From NCBI GenBank assembly GCA_025618425.1, contig CM046845.1, positions 34,622,277 through 34,686,276 on the forward strand: a DNA stretch of 64,000 bases, written 5' to 3'. How positions within the stretch are numbered: the stretch's first letter is position 1; the number at the start of each line of letters is the position of its first letter. Below the pieces are notes generated by a model. The model made no database searches and had not been told where the DNA came from. It was given only the letters and a program-made list of their open reading frames with translations. A program made the translations under genes and the position numbers. Shown here piece by piece: positions 9,901 through 21,873 of the stretch. The stretch comes from Heliocidaris tuberculata (Eukaryota > Echinodermata > Echinoidea > Camarodonta > Echinometridae).

Positions 9901-12900
9901 TGTTACAGTTTTGTTTCCTGCTACATGTACATGCACCTTTTTTCAAGCTTATGCTGCTCACCCACTTTTGCAGTGTTAAAGTCAAGTACAACATAAGGTT
10001 CCAAGCTCTAGCTTGCTTTGAGGTCAAATGGATGAGGTTTTCCCTGCTATCAGTGAAATCATGCTGATCGTTTTAATATTTCGATTGATTTGAAGATATG
10101 CACTCTGAAATATTTAAAAAAAAATCTTTGGAAAAGAAGGTGGAATGATGATAACCAATGAAAAGCTAATCAACAGCAGCTGTGACATGACATAGGAAAG
10201 TTAAATAAAAAGGGTAGGATGTGACTGGTTAATGGACCCCTCTTTTCTCAGCCTAACTATAATGGTAGATGTAATTTCTATAATTTCAGTGTAACTCTTT
10301 TTAGTAGATAGTTTTTTGTTTTATGTTGTGTGACTTGTCAATGATATTTTACACTCGAAAAATAATTATTTTGTGCTTTTCATGTAGGTTCCTCCTAGTC
10401 ACCAGGTTGAAAAGACGGTGTGTTGTCTTTGCTGTGCATCAGGACCCATTGTTCTGAAGGGACTGATAGACAAAAGAGGATATGTACCAGGGGAATACAT
10501 ATTTGTTTCATTAGATCTTCACAACAATAGTTCGAGAACAATTGTTGACATTACTGCAAAGCTACAACAAGTAAGTCAAAAAATCTATGGGCAAAGGTCA
10601 TTTTTGTTTTAAATGTATCTTGCTTTCACCATGAATTTAAAAAATAAATTTTGAAAAAAAGGAATATTAATTAGCAATTATAAGCTAAGATCAGTTGAAA
10701 TAATTTGCCTTCAAAATGCAGGAAATAGGGAGGTATTGACTATGTGTTGTGCAGTTTGACAGTATTTGTTGTTATTCTATTTTTCAAACTTTCTGTATAT
10801 ATGTATTCGGCACCTAGATTGTGTAACAATAATACAAAATAGTCATTTTCAACAGTGTATCAAAAGTAATACTGTTAATAGACATTGTAAATATCCTAAA
10901 ATTAGGCCTGTTTCGAGTATGATAGGGTCACTACACGACTAATGAAATTTCCATTGGCTACTCGAGAACATAGTTGGACCTTTAGAATAACCCCCCAAAA
11001 CCTCTAATTCAGAATAAAATTTAGAAATTTATAATTCAATTTGTTAGTTATAAGATATTTTAATGTCGTTTGAATAATAGAAATCACATGAGAGCATTTG
11101 TTTTCGGTAGGTAAGTTCTCGAGGATCGAGAAGTAAAAAAAAAAAGTCTGGCTGTGCAATTTGATGTTGATCGCACGCTCAGAATGTAGACACTTTCACT
11201 ACAGAGAAAAATGAATGGAATTTCGTGTATGAAAATGCTACAAAGCCAACTGTACTTCCCGGTATGAGCGCCACCTCTTGGCGACTGGTGAACTACTGCA
11301 ATATCACTTTATTTTACCTTGATTTTTATTTAGTCTTCATGAAAGTAGTAGGAGGATATACATTGTAATTTGCATGGCTCTGAATTTTAGAACCAACACT
11401 GATCGTTTAAACTTGTTTAATTTTAACATTTTTATTCGGAATCGGACATTAGTTACGGTTATTGCACAGGCTGTTTGGGACTGGTTTCATGGCTTTACGC
11501 TGGCGCTCCAGCCTAGAAAAGTTGCGGGCTGCGGGGCCAGAGTGGTCGGCCTGTCTTATTGGCAAAATCATCATACTGAGTAGTCGATTACTCATCCGTA
11601 AAAAATGTCTGTGTAAACGAATACCAAAAATGGTCTTTCAAAAACGGGCTTACCTAAAAGCTATTTGTTTAAGCATAACTTGATTTGCTTGCAATGGAAT
11701 ATTTTACTTCAAAAAGTATTCATATCACTACGGTTAATTACCGTACTTGAGGGTAAAGAGGAGGTAAAAGGCAATGAAGGATAAGATACTTTGATTCTCT
11801 GCTTCTGATCTTGTATTATTAGATGCTATGTTAAAACAAAAAGAAGGCCAAAATTATCTCTTCAGTTAAAAAAAGACATTAGAAAACGGTGAATCTATTT
11901 CTTCTTACTAATCCATAGAAAATATGTAGATTACTTTATTGAAGATGACAATTTTAAATGAATAATGTGGCTAATTAAATTGTAATAAACTGTTTAATGT
12001 AGTGTGAGATTAATGACAATCAGTGGTCCAAAAGGTCTGTTTCATTATGTAGGAATAGCATCACTGTGCCTACCCCCTTCTCTCAGTGACACCCATTGAT
12101 TTCTTATGTTGATTAAGTAGCAGGCCAAAGAACATAAGGTGCACCATGGAAAACTAGGTACAATACTCTGACAGAAGATCTGAGACTGTCAAAAATTATG
12201 TACTAATGTTGACTGCATTGTACAGTGCGTATAAAAAAAATTATACCCAACTTTGATAGCTTCTAATTCAAATGTTATAACCAATATGACTTTGAAATTT
12301 ATTTCATTGTGAAGAGTAACTTGTTTTCTGTCCAGTGGTACCTCATTCATAATATTTCTGCCATGGATGACTGAGCAGGGTTTTGAAAAAAAGTGTTGTC
12401 AAAATCCCCTTGTTCCAAGTTTGGGCTGATGCAGTTAATGTGGGTCAAGCCATATGAATGTGTTACTTTAGCCTAAAATCATTTTAAAAGTTGAATTCTC
12501 CTTTTTACTTCAATTCTTCATTGTTTAAAGTGAGCCAGTGTATCTAAGCTTTCAAATGACCTTGTTTCAATATGATAATCTTTAGTTTATTTTAATTTAT
12601 TTGAACAGCCTTCTAACTTCTTGTCTCATGATAACTAAATACCCTCTGCTCATTTGTCCCTTGCACCATTTCACCTGCATAAGGTGCACGCTGTGTTTTT
12701 TGCGAATAGCACATGAACTCAAAGGTTTACTGACCTTAAAGACTAAAAAGAAGAAAAAGAAGGATACGTGTGCTGAGAATTAGCAAGGTAATTGATAGTA
12801 GACTTTCAAGAAAGAAGATAGCTTCCCAAATAAATGTTGTATATTTTGAATGACTCGGTAAAAGGGCTTACCTAAAAAGAGGGATGCGGATGAAGCCAAG

Positions 12901-15900
12901 ATTGTGTTATCATGGCAAATAAAATATCACAAATTTAGCTTGTAATAAGCCCTTTCCTATGTTTGAGTTGATTTGAACACCTTATCTATTCATATGCACA
13001 AAATCAATTGAAAATATCTCAGCAATTGTTTTCTAACTGAAGTAACTAGTGCATAATTGGTTTGATCCATATTCGCTGCTTCAGCCCAAACTTGGTACAA
13101 GAGGATTTTGACAATACTTTTTGAAAAGCTTGCTGCTCAGTCATTCGTGGCAGCAAAGTTATCAATAAGATATCATTACACAGAATATAAGTTGCTCTTT
13201 ACTATGAAATAAATCTCAAGCTCATAGAGGTTATAACTTTTTAATTAGAAGTGACTAAAGTTGGGTATACTTTTTTTGATACGCACTGTATAGGGCCTTG
13301 AAGGAAATTCAATGTTGCACTCCACTGTGTGATAATGGAAATGAATGATGATGAAATATTATATATTTCTCTGCGTGTTCCTCTTCAATGTTAGGTACGC
13401 TTCTCAGTTTGCCCTTGTGTCTTATTTGCAAATCTAGAATGCACAGACTTCAAACTGGGATTTAAAACAGCTCTTCATACTGATTTGCAAACTAAGTAAT
13501 CATATCAAAGCAGCAATTGCACCATTATTGCATGGATTTTTCACTCTACAGTGTGTCCCCCCAAAAAGTAAACAGTTGGAAAAAGTGTCCCCAAATAAAT
13601 ATTTCTGAATATTTTCAATATATTTTAATTCTTGTAGATAGCTGAGGGTCCCTCCTATACAATAACACAAAAAAATCTGACTAGTTATTACGCCTGAGTG
13701 ATCTCAAACCACTTTTGTGAAAGGGTGCAAAATTCAGACTTTGCAAGAATTGGTATTTGTTGTAGATGGTATCAACAAAGTTGAAAACGGTTTGAAATTG
13801 ACAGTTGGAAGAATATCCCCAATTAAATATTTCAAAATATTTCAGGAAAATTTCATACCTGTGGTTAACTTATGATCTCTTCTATCAAACGACACTAAAA
13901 TATCTCACAATATTTTATGCTTGGGTGAGCAAGAGCCACTTTTGTGAAATGGTGCAAAATCCATTCTTGACAAAACATTGTTCTGGCTGGTATGAGCTAA
14001 GTTGATAGTCATGAAAAGACTTCAAAATTTTATATTCTGATCATTGAAAGACTATTTATGAAAGAACAGACTGTGTTCAATGTATTTCCTGATATATCCC
14101 ATTAAAACTTTAATTATGGTTGAGTAAGCAAGCCAGATGAAATTAAAAGGCTCACCAAAAGTAACATATTGAAACACCCAGCAAAAAAGTTAATTACTAA
14201 CTCAAGCATAAAATTTTGATGGGATGTGTAAGGATATACAGCGAACATAGCCTGTTATTTCATAAATTGTCTTTAATAGATCAGAATATGGAAATTTCTA
14301 AGTCTTTACATGACTCTCAGCTCGGCTGATACAGCCAGAGCCAATATCAATTCTTGTCAAGACTGGATTTTGCACCCTTTCTCATTATTGGCCTTTGCTC
14401 ACTCAAGCGTAAAATATTGTGAGATATTTTGGTGTCATTTGATAGAAGAGATCCTAAGCTATCCACTGGTATAAAAAATTTCCTTAAAATATTTTGAAAC
14501 ATTTATTTGGGGAGAATTTTTCCAACTATGTACTTTTTTCTGAGATGCACTGTACAATGTATATGAAAGATGATAAAGTTTTAGGATCTTTCTACTATAC
14601 AAATTATATCTTATCTGTAAGAAAGGATATATTAGAGATGAAATTGTGTTCAGAATACCACTTCTGAGTAGTCAGGTGTTCAGTGTTAGCCATGTATTTC
14701 TCAGCAAAATAGCAAGACAGACAGATATTTAATGTTGCATTGCAGCTGTATTTCTCAAGTGTTACAGATCTTTCATTATTTTAGATGATAGTAGAACACA
14801 CCATAAAATGATTAATCCATTTAATCCATATTTCTCTTTTGTCCTAGACTGCCCATTTTTCTGCGTCTCATTGTGGCAGAACACACCATCGAAAGGTGAC
14901 TAAGAAGATGGCTGAATTGAAGTTAGATGGATGTGAAGCCATGGGGTCAGTGAACTATGAAAGGATGAAAATGTTGATTCCTCCTATTCCTCCTTGTACA
15001 TATGATAACTGCCCAAATATTCAACTAGAGTATTACATTGAGGTAAGAAAGCATGAGTTCTAGTCATTGCAGTTTATTCATTGAAATTTATGGGAAATCA
15101 TCGTTGCAATTGAATCATTGGTAAACGCATAGAACCTAATAGTTATGTTTTGTTTGGTAAAGAATGTAAGTACACTCCATCATATAGGGCTGAAAAGCAT
15201 TTTATTTTGAAACTTGTCACTTTCAGAAATATTATTCTCTATAGTTAAAATATGAATCATTCTAATGGGCATTGCTGGGAAAAGTGGTTTTGACATTTTT
15301 AAGTAAAGGGATTAACATTCAGTGTGTTCAATTCAGCCTTCTCTTCAATTCACTGTAGCCCTAATCCATTATTATCACAATAAGAGAGGCATGCTATGAA
15401 TGTATACTCAGAATTATCTTGAGCTGATTATTAAATAGGAATCTTTCTGTAATACATGTCCATGAACAGCTTTAGAGCTGTTTGAGTTGAAATAAGGGTG
15501 ATCTTTGCTCTGTTGACATTTGCTCTAGGCTTTATCACTTCAAAGATGTTAGGGTTTCATTTGGGATTTAAGGTAGGTTTAGGGTTTAGTAAAGTGTTGA
15601 GTCCAGGATTGTAGTTAGGAATGTGGCTACTGTAATAGATTGGCCATTGAGCAATTGCAGGAGCTTGTGTTGGACAATCAAAGAAAGTTTGTATTCTATA
15701 GCGCTTTGGAATCAGCTTCAAAATTGCTTAATATATGTTATGTATTGTTGTTAATGTAATCAGATTGAGGCTGATGTTTCTGGAACCCCTATGGATGCTG
15801 AAGTGAAGCTTCCCATTGTGATCGGTACTATTCCAGCCTTCCAGCACACCTTGAAGGATCCATCTCAAGCTCCACAAGGCATAGAAGCATATGCCCCATA

Positions 15901-18900
15901 CGCTGGACAACCTATATCAGTGTACCCTCCTTCAGGCCAGCCAGCAGGATACCCCCCACTCGGACAATCGGGTTATCCACCGCAAGGACAACCAGGTTAT
16001 CCACCTGCTGATCAGCTGGGATATCCTCCAGCGGGGCAACCTGGCTATCCTCCACAAGGACAACCTGGCTACCCACCAACAGAGCAGCTAGGATACACTC
16101 CAGGACAACCAACTGATCCAAGTAAGTATTGAATTATACCTTAATCCATTGAAATCCTTGCTGTAAGCATCATTTAGGGCAAATTTCTTCTTTTGAAATA
16201 AAGGACCGTAAACACTGTATGGGCCACGTAGCTGTTATAGAGCCCCAAAATAGACATGCATGCACTCACCAATTCAGACCCTTGAAAATTGACCATATCT
16301 GCCAAGTACGGCCATGTAATTTTAATATAACGGCCACGTAGCGTCATGTAGCACATCACTGAAGCCTCATGAAGCCATGTAAATTCCATGCAATACTACT
16401 TAAAGCCACATTGGCCCCTTGGCAGAGGAAAAGGCTGTGGTAACATTTTGAAAATTCATGAAAGTTTGACCTTGCATTAATGGCCATGTAGACACTGTAG
16501 CTGCCTTGTAGGTACCGTAATTGCCATGGGACAGCCATGTCCCCTCCTGTATCACAAAATTGGCCTTAAGTGACAAGGCTAGGCTTTATGTGAAAGTGTT
16601 ACTTCATCAATATATAATGCTCCCCATACCTAGACTTGTTCTGAATTTACCACTGAGATAGGTGCTCTGTTATTCGTATCTCTTCCCTTTCTGATTGTGG
16701 ACTTAAAACTTGAAAATGGAGGAAGGTATTTCAACCATGTGCAGTTTTAATCTATTACCTTTTATTCAGAAGTATTTTATGATGCTGACATTTGTAGATT
16801 AATTTCTAAATGATAGGAATTATATGACATGCCAACTTTTAAAGAAGTTGTCACTAAGATACTATTTCAGCCATATTTGAAAGTCAATATAGAAGGGTTT
16901 TTATGCAAGCTGAATCTAAGAGCAAGTGATTTTTTTTCCATTAACCAAAAGACATTCCCTAAATCCTACTGATTTAGTCCAGAGGACTGTATAAACAGAA
17001 TATTTCAAATTATTTTGGTATTCACGTAACATTTTGTTGTGCTATGTCACTAACCCTTACGTGGCAACCAAGTTTACTCAAGGAGCTATCACAGAACTCC
17101 TTGGTTTTAATACTAAATTAAATTTGTGAGATAATACAATTTCAATGGAAGTGCCTATTTAATTTTTCGTTTCGATTAAAAAAAACATTGCCTCGAGGTA
17201 TGTAACTTATTTGTGATCCTGCTTTAAATTTCAAGAAGAAATACAATATTTTTAATATTGAGATACATGCGCTGAAAGGGATAAATATCTTTCACAGTAC
17301 ACTATACTCCTAGTAAGTAGATATCTATCATTGTTGATTCATCAACCTGACATGTTATAAAACTGAATAATACAACTGTGAAATGAGTTGATTTATTTAT
17401 TAATCTGTCCTCTACAAAGTCAAAAATAATACAAAGTTTGAAATGTTCCATTTTAAACAATTGTTAGATGGACTATTTTAAAAAATACCTGCAGTCAATG
17501 TCACACTACAGGATAAACTTTTCTGGAAGTTTGTTGACCTTATTCCAACAAAGTTTACTTTGATCTAGATGAGTCTATCAATTGCAGCGGCTATTCTTTA
17601 TAGACAGTATAAAGTAAAGCCAAGTGTCATATTAAAAAGGGGGAGGGAGACACAAGGTGACATTCTCAGTCTAGGTCTTTTGGCTGTAGAATGTTTTTGA
17701 CCAGATTTACTGGAAGTCCAATGTATAGTTCTGACAGGAGCCACAAAAATAGATTGAAACTATTAAAGGAGAATGAAACCCTAAGGAAAATCAATTTTAA
17801 TGAAAAGAGGGGATAGAGAGAAGCAATTCAAAAAAAGTTCCATTAAAATCGGTTACGAAATGAGAAAGTTGTGAAAGTTTGAAAAGTCTCAATTTACTTT
17901 CTATGGAGATCCTCAAATTGGCAATGTTGCTTCAAAGTGACAGGTTTAGTAGTACAACTCTCAATATGTTTTGTACACAAAATTTCATAGTTTCCCCATT
18001 ATCTCTGAAGGTGCAGCTTGTCTCCTTCTTAGCTCAAGATATATCATGGGAAAATATATTTGACACAAGATATGTTGAGTTCACAAAAAGACAAGCAGCA
18101 TCTATAGAGATAATGGAGAAAATATGAAATTTTGTGTACAAAACATATGGAGAGTTGTAATACTAAACCTGTCACTTTGAAGCAACATTGCCGATTTGAG
18201 GAATGCCATAGAAAGTAAATTGAGACTTTTCAAACTTTCATAACTTTCTCATTTCGTAACCGATTGTGATGGAACTTTTTAAAAAATTGCTTCTCTCTAT
18301 CCTCTCTTTTAATTGAAATTAATTTTTCCCCAGGGTTTCATTCTCCTTTAAATGCTGATTTTTAAACATTGTCAATTGGCTGATTTTTATGTATAACTTT
18401 CATCGTTATTTGATTATTTCCTATCTATTGGTTGAGTTATTTAAAAAAATTAATCCTTACCTGTTCCTGTTACAAAGCATTATAAAATGAAGCAAATGCA
18501 CATTTAAAACACATCAAAGTGGTGGTGGTCTTCCACAGGGCTTTGCATTGAATAATATGGTAGACAATAGAATCTATTTACATTTAAATCATGCAGTACA
18601 CATATGACCTGTTTAGAAATGAGTGGAGAGAGATAAAGAGAGCATAAGCGGCTTTCACACATCCAAGGATATCAACACGGATCGTCGCTGCGGGATCCTC
18701 CTCGTTTTTCCGTGTTATTTCCTGTTTCACCGTGTATAAGCAGGATAGATCTCCAGCGTGATCCTGGGCACACCTTCATGGTGAAGATGATCTGGGGGAA
18801 AGATTATACATGTGCAATTTTTGGCTCCAGAGTATACAGATGAAAGTTATCGGTATTTGTATTACTCCTGGTATAGGCACCTTTAACCTCCATGGAGCTA

Positions 18901-20154
18901 CAGTATACATCCTGGAGTCTCTTATGTAGCCAACGAGAGCTCCATTGAGGCCGGTGTCCTTTGGGGATGAACATTTTGTATGTATATGTTAAACACGGTA
19001 CCCGACGGAATGAAAACCGACGTACACAGTCCAATCACAGAAAATGGGCTTTTTCTCCAGTGACCTCAGAGTCAATGCACCGTCAACATTCTGGGAGTAA
19101 CCCAGTAAAAAACGTGTACCTCGTGGAAGGACTGTGAAAATAACTGGCCGATTTTATGCACTTCTGTGTGCTCCAGGTTCACTCTAGGGGTTTCCTTGGT
19201 GAAGCCTGTATTTATCCGTTTAGACATTGTACTTCTCTGTATTTATACCCTATTCTGAACGTATTCACACTGGCACTATGACGAAAACATGGTGTCGCAC
19301 CCCAGAACTCCACGGATCAAGATCCCTGTTGATCCATTTAACGATCCTTAGATGTGTGAAGGCTGCTTTAGAGAATGAAAGAAAGATAGATAGAGAGAGA
19401 GAGGTGGGCGACAGGGAGAGAAGGAGAGAGGGAGAGAGAGATTGAAAAATAGAGAGGAAGAAAGGAGAGGGAGGGAGAGAGAGCAAGAGAGAGTGAGAGT
19501 TATATTTGTAGAAATATTAAGAGGGGAAGAAGATAGAAAAGAGGGAAGAGATGGATTTTGGTCTGGTAATAATAATGGTAGAGACATCTCAATCAAAATT
19601 GTAATTGGATAACTATATTACTCTTTTTTTTCAGGGGAAAATTGCATCTATTTAGAATTGAATCATGCTATTATCTACTCAAGTAAGAAAAATTTGAAAA
19701 ATTAATGTAGACCTAACCAGTACAACTGTGGCCCTAAATCAAACATCTTTGTCAAACTGACCAATATTACACACATATAGTACGTACCATCACACCCATA
19801 CATGTATAAAACTAGGATTAAATGACCTAGAGAAAATCTTGGTAATTATTTTACCATCAACTTCTCTTTACAGCTGCAGCCTTGCCACCCCCTCCAACAT
19901 ATGCAGCAGCAGTAGGAGGCCCACAAGAGATAGAGGGCAAGGAAGGATCTTTTGGCACTGTCATGTATGCACCACACTACCCTTACTATGATCCAGATAC
20001 TCTGTATACTGCTATGGGAATGCCACAAGGAGTACCCCTTTCATCAACAGATGGAGGCCCACCACCACCTACTATCACCCAGCCACAAAGCATTCAACAA
20101 CCACCGTACAATCCCTACCCAGAAGAAAAGAAAGAAGTGAATGAGGTCCAGTAG
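6853..20154 (+). CDS. Alpha-arrestin (arrestin domain-containing protein, ARRDC-like), spliced, N-terminus not located
   Basis: Six exons join in frame: 6853-6987, 8470-8702, 10388-10570, 14848-15042, 15764-16121 and 19874-20154 (TAG), all with GT/AG borders. They give about 461 codons covering most of an arrestin_N fold, an arrestin_C fold and a proline-rich tail. Diagnostic stretches are SYTHWTE, HRFPFQFQIP, PFEGHYGYVRYYVK, TVCCLCCASGPI, RGYVPGE and LPIVIGTIP; they align in order with vertebrate ARRDC proteins as I know them. Family members are cytosolic or endosomal adaptors that link membrane cargo to NEDD4-type ubiquitin ligases through PPxY motifs; one PPxY (PPTY) opens the last exon. 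The tail carries eight GYPPxGQP-like octapeptides. The first beta strands (about 35-40 residues) precede 6853 and were not found; a five-codon exon at 259-274 fits the splice phase. The paralog on the - strand has the same exon lengths and phases. Family call firm; orthology to a particular ARRDC not attempted. Confidence 0.93.
6988..8469. other. Intron of the + arrestin gene with a TATGCCTCCGCCC element end
   Basis: 7071-7170 matches one end of the family seen complete at 40508-41001 (ATGCCTCCGCCCACTGAAGG, then CATTATGTTTTCGGGTTGTC and CCGTCCGTC). The rest of the intron is AT-rich with nothing assignable. Confidence 0.45.
8470..8702 (+). CDS. Arrestin + gene, arrestin_N exon B
   Basis: 233 bp, phase 1 in and 0 out. 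It carries the family signature LPAGEHRFPFQFQIP, then PFEGHYGYVRYYVKVCI and DRPWKFDHHSKRLFSI. These are the beta strands that close the N-terminal sandwich. The acceptor follows a pyrimidine tract (TTTTTTCCAG) and the donor is TTG|GTAAGC. Same length as the paralogous exon at 44143-44375. Confidence 0.94.
8935..9440. repeat. 44-bp minisatellite in a + gene intron
   Basis: The unit contains AAAAGGTGATATCTATGACT, GTTAAACCTTTAGTTTATAT and AGGT. Starts at 8941, 8985, 9029 and 9073 are 44 bp apart; later copies are increasingly diverged and truncated, about 11 in all. Confidence 0.8.
9441..10387. other. Rest of the intron before arrestin exon C
   Basis: Ordinary AT-rich intronic DNA; no ORF, RNA gene or repeat structure recognised. 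Confidence 0.3.
10388..10570 (+). CDS. Arrestin + gene, arrestin_C exon C
   Basis: 183 bp, phase 0 on both sides. It opens VPPSHQVEKTVCCLCC, the linker into the C domain. It then reads ASGPIVLKGLIDKRGYVPGE, the first strands of arrestin_C with the conserved G-Y-x-P-G-E turn. The CCLCC cluster is kept in both paralogs, and vertebrate ARRDC3 has a similar cysteine cluster at this point. Confidence 0.94.
10571..12222. other. First part of the 4.3-kb intron
   Basis: Mostly AT-rich. 10905-11700 is somewhat GC-richer (for example CTCGAGGATCGAGAAG near 11118) and may be old transposon sequence, but I found no terminal repeats or domain to support that. Confidence 0.25.
12223..13288. mobile_element. 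Tc1/mariner-like nonautonomous element (copy 1)
   Basis: The termini CAGTGCGTAT followed by an A-run and TATACCCAACTTT are inverted at the right end (AAAGTTGGGTATAC, T-run, ATACGCACTG), and TA flanks both sides. The inverted arms extend about 200 bp, with matching blocks such as CCAAGTTTGGGCTG and CAGCCCAAACTTGG. The centre has no transposase frame. Confidence 0.8.
13549..14552. mobile_element. Second TA-flanked TIR element in the same intron
   Basis: The left end CAGTGTGTCCCCCC, AAAAAGTA and CAGTTGG is mirrored by CCAACTATGTACTTTTTTC and TGAGATGCACTG, with TA on both sides. Long arms also mirror each other (for example GTGAAAGGGTGCAAAATTC against TTTTGCACCCTTTC). It starts 260 bp after copy 1 ends and differs in sequence, so it is a separate family. 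Confidence 0.75.
14848..15042 (+). CDS. Arrestin + gene, arrestin_C exon D
   Basis: 195 bp, phase 0 on both sides, acceptor GTCCTAG, donor GAG|GTAAGA. It encodes the middle of arrestin_C, including the lysine-rich RKVTKKMAEL and MLIPPIPPCTYDNCPNIQLE. The P-P-x-P-P run before a cysteine and the following strand match the I-P-P-V-x-P region of the family. It follows a 4.3-kb intron holding two DNA transposons. Confidence 0.92.
15043..15763. other. Intron between arrestin exons D and E
   Basis: No repeat element or ORF recognised; ends with a T/G-rich tract and AATCAG acceptor. Confidence 0.4.
15764..16121 (+). CDS. Arrestin + gene, exon E: end of arrestin_C and GYPP octapeptide repeats
   Basis: 358 bp, phase 0 in and 1 out. 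The first 30 codons finish the arrestin_C fold, with LPIVIGTIPAF as the family hallmark. From 15923 to about 16111 the exon encodes roughly eight imperfect octapeptides of the form G-Y-P-P-x-G-Q-P, grading into GYTPGQP at the end. The repeats are tyrosine-, proline- and glutamine-rich and predicted to be disordered, like the GYPP repeats of annexin A7/A11 or cephalopod rhodopsin tails. None is a PPxY motif. The donor is A|GTAAGT; reading through it adds only Ser-Lys-Tyr before a stop. Confidence 0.92.
16122..17762. other. Start of the 3.75-kb intron before the last exon
   Basis: 16200-16530 repeats loosely related words GGCCACGTAG, GGCCATGTAG and GCCATGTAA seven or so times without a fixed period. 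The rest is unremarkable AT-rich intron. Confidence 0.35.
17763..18352. mobile_element. Palindromic TTAA-flanked MITE, 590 bp
   Basis: Left TTAAAGGAGAATGAAACCCT and right AGGGTTTCATTCTCCTTTAA are inverted, and the arms mirror each other for about 230 bp (for example AAAGTCTCAATTTACTTTCT against AGAAAGTAAATTGAGACTTT). TTAA at both ends fits a piggyBac-type target. An 82-codon ORF inside is antisense-symmetric filler. Confidence 0.75.
18646..19369. mobile_element. TIR element with GGCTTTCACACATC ends
   Basis: The left end GCGGCTTTCACACATCCAAG and the right end TTAGATGTGTGAAGGCTGC are inverted with few mismatches. The interior is GC-richer than the intron (for example GGATCGTCGCTGCGGGATCC) and has no transposase. 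A GA-rich microsatellite follows at 19376-19500. Confidence 0.65.
19874..20154 (+). CDS. Arrestin + gene, last exon F with PPTY motif
   Basis: 281 bp including TAG at 20152-20154. It opens with PPPPTYAAAVGGPQEIEG, whose PPTY is a canonical WW-domain (NEDD4-type) docking motif, and ends PPYNPYPEEKKEVNEVQ. The acceptor TTTACAG|CTGCAG contains a second in-frame AG six bases on, so a two-residue splice wobble is possible. The paralog opens with PPPSYEIAVEGPVEIEG, which supports both the splice and the reading frame. Confidence 0.92.
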
Positions 20155-21873
20155 AATTTAATGAACATCTAAATCTATTTGTGAAAATAACCAAATATAA
20201 AACTTTAGACTATCCCTTTTATGCTGTCTATAGTTTGTATTACTGTACAGCATAGGTGATTGGAAGTCATTGACTCAAATCTTTCGGTAAATATGTGACA
20301 AAGATATATGTTCTCTTAATACTAATAAGTCTTTCTAGAAAAGTGAACTTAGAAAACTGTTCTGATTATGAATGATTATTGTTTTGAATACTCAAAGTAA
20401 TGTCAGTCATTTGCAGACCAAAGGAGTTTTTTTTTTTTTTTTTTTTTTTTTTAGTACCACAAATTATCTCACCAGGAAGCTATCTGCTAAAATAAAAACA
20501 TGTCTCCAATTAATTTTGCCAAAATGTTTGCCCTTATTCCATGAGATTGGAATAAGTTGAATAGTTTGTATACCATATTCGGGGTACCAGTCATCTGTTT
20601 TATATAGCTAGAATATTGTCAGTTGAGAATGAGAAAGGGACTTAATTCGATTTTTGGCGATATGAGTTATGCATATCACTTTTTAGGCCTTAGTCTCCTC
20701 AACATAATTTTCAAAACTATGCAATGTCATAAACAGAGGTGAAAAGCAACTCTTCAGCTTTCATTTGACACCTTGTTTGCATCATCAATGTCATGCAGCA
20801 CCAAGTTGGGTGGCTTTAAAGGTGATAGGTGCACACATTACGGAAGTGTATAAAAGGTCAATTGTATTCGGTACAAAGGACCTTTATTTGCACATGTATG
20901 CGCAAATCGTAATTACAATTTGCTATTGCTATCACACTCAGCCCTCTTGACTATGTGTTCGTAAATATTGCATACTTACCTGACATTGCAGCATCACACT
21001 GACCTTGTTACATAACAATCTACCCATCCATGCATGCATGATATCAAGACTGCCATTCATCTCAGCAATTCATTCACAAAAATTTGGAGAGTAGATACAA
21101 TTTGAGAATTATTATTGAAATAAGATGGGTTTTATCGTTGTGCGACAAGATTTCCTTTAGAAATTCATTCAAACCCAAAACTTAGAAAAAGTGGGTTTTG
21201 TATCTGTTAATTACAAGAGCGCCTAACTCGGTGATGAGTGACAGAGGTGATATAAACAAGGGTTTAAGCTAAAGCTGAAAAAATTGCTCTTAAATCCTCT
21301 TTAACATTCAAGATGTGAAATTGTGGATTCTTTAAAGTACTACTTAACATTTGAACTTTGGATATCTTTTTTTTAGGAACACCCTGTATAACCATGATTC
21401 ACAGTTAAAAAGCAGATGAGATTTCTTACCCCTCGATTCTGAAAATAATTTGTTCTTGGGTAGATGGAAAGTAAGGAAATTTACTACGTTTTATCTACAT
21501 ATTGCTAAGCATGTATTGTTTGGCCCTGTCTTAAGAGTTGTGAATTGCAAGTCAATTACACAGTCCTATGGTTCAGTGATATGCGATTGATTAGGATCAG
21601 TTGCAACATTTTATCAGCAAGTAGAAGTTACATATTTACTTGTCTGTTGTATAACTTGCATTCTCTATCAAGATTTTTATGGTGTTTGGAGGTTTTGCTT
21701 ACTAGTATGTAGTAATTTCATGGAGAGTGATATGATGATATTGGTCTACTAGATGTTATATGTAGTGCATGTACTATTTTAGATCTATGGTGCAATATTT
21801 TGTACAACTTTTTGACTATACATTGTATATTCATATGAATTCGAACTCTGAATAATATGGTTGGTTGGTATGT
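20155..21873. other. 3' UTR and downstream region of the + arrestin gene
   Basis: Contains a T-run of about 24 (20429-20452), which could also be the antisense tail of a retroposed copy, and an AATAAA at 20491-20496, which is the first polyadenylation-like hexamer after the stop. No further coding is visible. The true transcript end cannot be fixed from sequence. Confidence 0.4.

Noticed and set aside
15912..16121. Antisense ORF over the GYPP repeats
   Set aside because: Shadow of the arrestin exon E; the sense frame is supported by splice sites and the paralog.
17879..18127. 82-codon ORF as a gene
   Set aside because: Lies inside the palindromic MITE and has no family resemblance.
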